DNA of 64,000 bases from the NCBI RefSeq assembly GCF_044762665.1, contig NZ_JBIWES010000004.1:186001-250000 (forward strand), written 5' to 3'. Made by a program: the position numbers and the translations under genes. Source of the stretch: Peribacillus frigoritolerans_B. GTDB taxonomy: Bacteria; Bacillota; Bacilli; Bacillales; DSM-1321. The first letter of the stretch is position 1; each line of letters starts with the position of its first letter. The notes beneath the pieces are model-generated. The model was given only the letters and a program-made list of their open reading frames with translations, searched no databases and was not told the origin of the DNA. Shown in pieces: positions 62,346-64,000 of the stretch.

Positions 62346-63398
62346 TTATTGTATTGGTGAAGAACGCCCTGGCAGCCATTCCTTCAAATAATATGGGAGT
62401 ATACCGGAATATTGTTTAGCAGCATGTCCACTTTTCAGTAGGCTATATGTCTTATCCTTACATGTTAAATGCTCCATTACCGGATATATCATTTCCTGTG
62501 GGACCAGTCGATCATACTTACTTGCTATGACCAAAACACTCGCATCAATTTTCGATAGCTTCGCCTTTTTTCCCCTTACCATAAAACCACCATTAACCAA
62601 GCTATTTTTTATCAATAAATCCTTGGTTATTTGTTTTGCGGCTGCTCCTGATAAAGGTACATGCCCATTAGCCCAAGCATTGAAGCGACGCCAATTTTGA
62701 ACGTATTTCTCATCATCCGCTTGATTCAATAAAGATAAATAGGGTGATATATAGACGGGGGATGTAATTAACCGGATTCCATATTTAACTGCACTGGCTG
62801 GTATCGTTTGATAAATATCTATTGTCTCGTCAAAATCCGCTGTTCCTTCTTTCAACGCTTTTTGCCATTGATCAAAAAATTCTGAGGCACTGAAATCCAC
62901 CGGGGTCACGGAAAGAATCAAATTCTTGATCGGCTCGTCTGCAATGGCAGCATATATTGCGGCTATTGTACCGCCGAGGCAAAACCCCATCACTGTAATT
63001 TCTGATGCTCCAGCGTGGCGTAATGCACGCTGCACTCCTTTTTGAATATAATCGACGATATAATCTTCGATCGATATTTCACCATCTTCAAATCCGGGGC
63101 TTCCAAAATCAAGCAAATATACATCAAAACCTTCATTTACAAAAGATTCTATTAAACTATTCCCAGGGGACAAATCAAGAATCAACGGAGTATTGATTAG
63201 TGAATATATAAGAAAAACCGGTACATCATATTTTTTTTGTGCTGACGGATAAAACCAAAGCGTTGATTTGTTTTTTTTCCACACCGCTATTTTCGGCGTC
63301 AGTCCCATTTCAGGCATTGGCTGATTGGGAATATCCAATAAATGTTGCCATTTAGTTTTGGATTCAGATTGATTTTTCGGTACTTTCCGCTTAGACAT
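62346..63398 (-). CDS. phaC: Class IV poly(hydroxyalkanoate) synthase PhaC
   Basis: 350 residues of the alpha/beta-hydrolase-like PHA synthase, class III/IV size. The lipase-like box with the nucleophile Cys is ITVMGFCLGGTIAAIYAA (~140-157), the Asp is in VLVIASKYDRLVPQEMIY and the His in LLKSGHAAKQYSGILPYYLK. DFGSPGFEDGEISIEDYIVD is a family stretch. It polymerises hydroxyacyl-CoA with PhaR. ATG 63398 follows AGGGGA at 7 nt. It overlaps phaR by 8 nt. Confidence 0.93.
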   Translation of the reverse strand: MSKRKVPKNQSESKTKWQHLLDIPNQPMPEMGLTPKIAVWKKNKSTLWFYPSAQKKYDVPVFLIYSLINTPLILDLSPGNSLIESFVNEGFDVYLLDFGSPGFEDGEISIEDYIVDYIQKGVQRALRHAGASEITVMGFCLGGTIAAIYAAIADEPIKNLILSVTPVDFSASEFFDQWQKALKEGTADFDETIDIYQTIPASAVKYGIRLITSPVYISPYLSLLNQADDEKYVQNWRRFNAWANGHVPLSGAAAKQITKDLLIKNSLVNGGFMVRGKKAKLSKIDASVLVIASKYDRLVPQEMIYPVMEHLTCKDKTYSLLKSGHAAKQYSGILPYYLKEWLPGRSSPIQ

Positions 63399-63894
63399 TT
63401 GAATTCCCCTGTCCAACTGAATCGAACTCAGGCAACAGTGAGCTTAACAATAAGGAGTTATTCATAAAATCAGATATCCTTTTTTTACTCCCTTCCATTT
63501 CATTGGATGCCAACCTTGATTTCTTTTTCATACTGCGGGATGAATTGGCATTGCCGTTATTGCGACTTGAAGATTTACCTCCGGCATTCCGCCCCTTATC
63601 CTCAACAAGTGTAGAAACCAACTCTTCTAACCTATCAATTTTTTCTTCGAGTTGGATGACTAATTTCGCTAAACTCGCCACATCTCTTTTTGTTGGGTAA
63701 TTCATGATGATGGACATTCTTTCTGAGGCTTCCTGCAGCCTATTTATTCTTGGAACCTGCATTTGTGCATTATCGCTCACTCTTTCAATTAATTCGCGAT
63801 TATTCAGCAGATTTTGAATTTTACTATTCAGCTGCTGCTCTTTTTGTGTGCCTAGTAATTTAAGCCCTTTATAAAAATTGGATTTTTCCGTCAT
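63391..63894 (-). CDS. phaR: PHA synthase subunit PhaR
   Basis: 167 residues: a helical, coiled N-terminal domain with RINRLQEASERMSIIMNYPT and KRDVASLAKLVIQLEEKIDR, then a Ser/Asn/Lys-rich tail. It is the small subunit that activates PhaC in class IV enzymes of Bacillus. AAGGAAGG precedes the ATG. It directly precedes phaC with overlap. Confidence 0.92.
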   Translation of the reverse strand: MTEKSNFYKGLKLLGTQKEQQLNSKIQNLLNNRELIERVSDNAQMQVPRINRLQEASERMSIIMNYPTKRDVASLAKLVIQLEEKIDRLEELVSTLVEDKGRNAGGKSSSRNNGNANSSRSMKKKSRLASNEMEGSKKRISDFMNNSLLLSSLLPEFDSVGQGNSNV

Positions 63895-63921
63895 ATATTC
63901 CTTCCTTCCTTTCTTCTTCGT

Positions 63922-64000
63922 TTACACTAATGCCGATATTCCCCCGTCAATGATCATAATATGACCCACCATATAGTCAGAAGCCTGTGAGGCTAAAAAT
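63922..64000 (-). CDS. Short-chain dehydrogenase, C-terminal end (partial)
   Basis: Only the last ~25 residues lie in the window: LASQASDYMVGHIMIIDGGI then SALV-stop. That is the typical C-terminus of FabG/PhaB-like SDRs, where the DGG motif closes the subunit. In PHA operons this place is usually held by an acetoacetyl-CoA reductase, which is likely here but cannot be shown. Confidence 0.75.
   Translation of the reverse strand, partial: FLASQASDYMVGHIMIIDGGISALV

Noticed and set aside
1..64000. tRNA or rRNA genes, prophage modules, toxin-antitoxin pairs
   Set aside because: No cloverleaf, rRNA-like stretch, integrase/terminase/portal gene or paired toxin-antitoxin genes were recognised on either strand.

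Overview
The window is low-GC Firmicute DNA from an aerobic spore-former of the Bacillaceae. The gene set and the dispersed GC-rich intergenic repeats fit the Peribacillus (Bacillus simplex) group, but that genus call is an inference. Supporting signs are AGGAGG-type ribosome sites with frequent TTG/GTG starts, a SleL-type cortex-lytic enzyme, candidate spore-surface genes, an S-box riboswitch, CcpA cre sites, an ansR-ansAB locus and a class IV PHA synthase. No tRNA, rRNA, CRISPR array or intact insertion sequence was seen.

Layout. 0-4 kb: a TRAP C4-dicarboxylate-type transporter operon (dctP-dctQ-dctM plus a second dctP cut by the window edge) with a cre site and two palindromic operators upstream, divergent from a chemoreceptor gene (4-5.8 kb). 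5.9-10 kb: two lipoproteins (one a tandem repeat, one with ankyrin repeats) and a response regulator/histidine kinase pair. 10-16 kb: repeat elements, a secreted metallophosphoesterase, a small secreted protein whose start and signal peptide are damaged, an HPP membrane protein, a GNAT acetyltransferase and gene remnants.

16.4-39.5 kb is the accessory heart of the window: a probable spore-surface and glycan region. It holds a DUF1360 protein, a cysteine-rich 383-residue protein, a 47-residue basic protein, a JAMM-type peptidase, a GT-D-like protein, an unrecognised 413-residue protein, and a 1378-residue protein that is almost entirely long-period coiled-coil repeats. Several glycosyltransferases and a methyltransferase follow, then a four-gene operon for a UDP-linked N-acetyl-6-deoxyhexose (2-epimerase, 4,6-dehydratase, reductase, SDR). 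Between them lie decayed sulfate-activation genes (sat, cysC) beside an intact TauE/SafE transporter, a scrambled glycosyltransferase pseudogene, and IS3/IS110 remnants.

39.7-64 kb returns to core-like metabolism: an ABC exporter, a SleL-type hydrolase, a YueD-type reductase, cardiolipin synthase, a CstR-type persulfide sensor with its own operator, GlpT behind a GlpP-type leader, the ansR/ansAB divergon with paired operators, an S-box-controlled S-methylmethionine uptake and homocysteine methylation operon, a quinone-stress operon with two MhqR-type boxes and a divergent nitroreductase, and part of a PHA synthesis operon (SDR end, phaR, phaC).

The most unusual content is the coiled-coil giant in its glycan and spore-surface setting. 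The clearest regulatory readings are the paired operators at ansAB/ansR, mhq, cstR and the TRAP operon.
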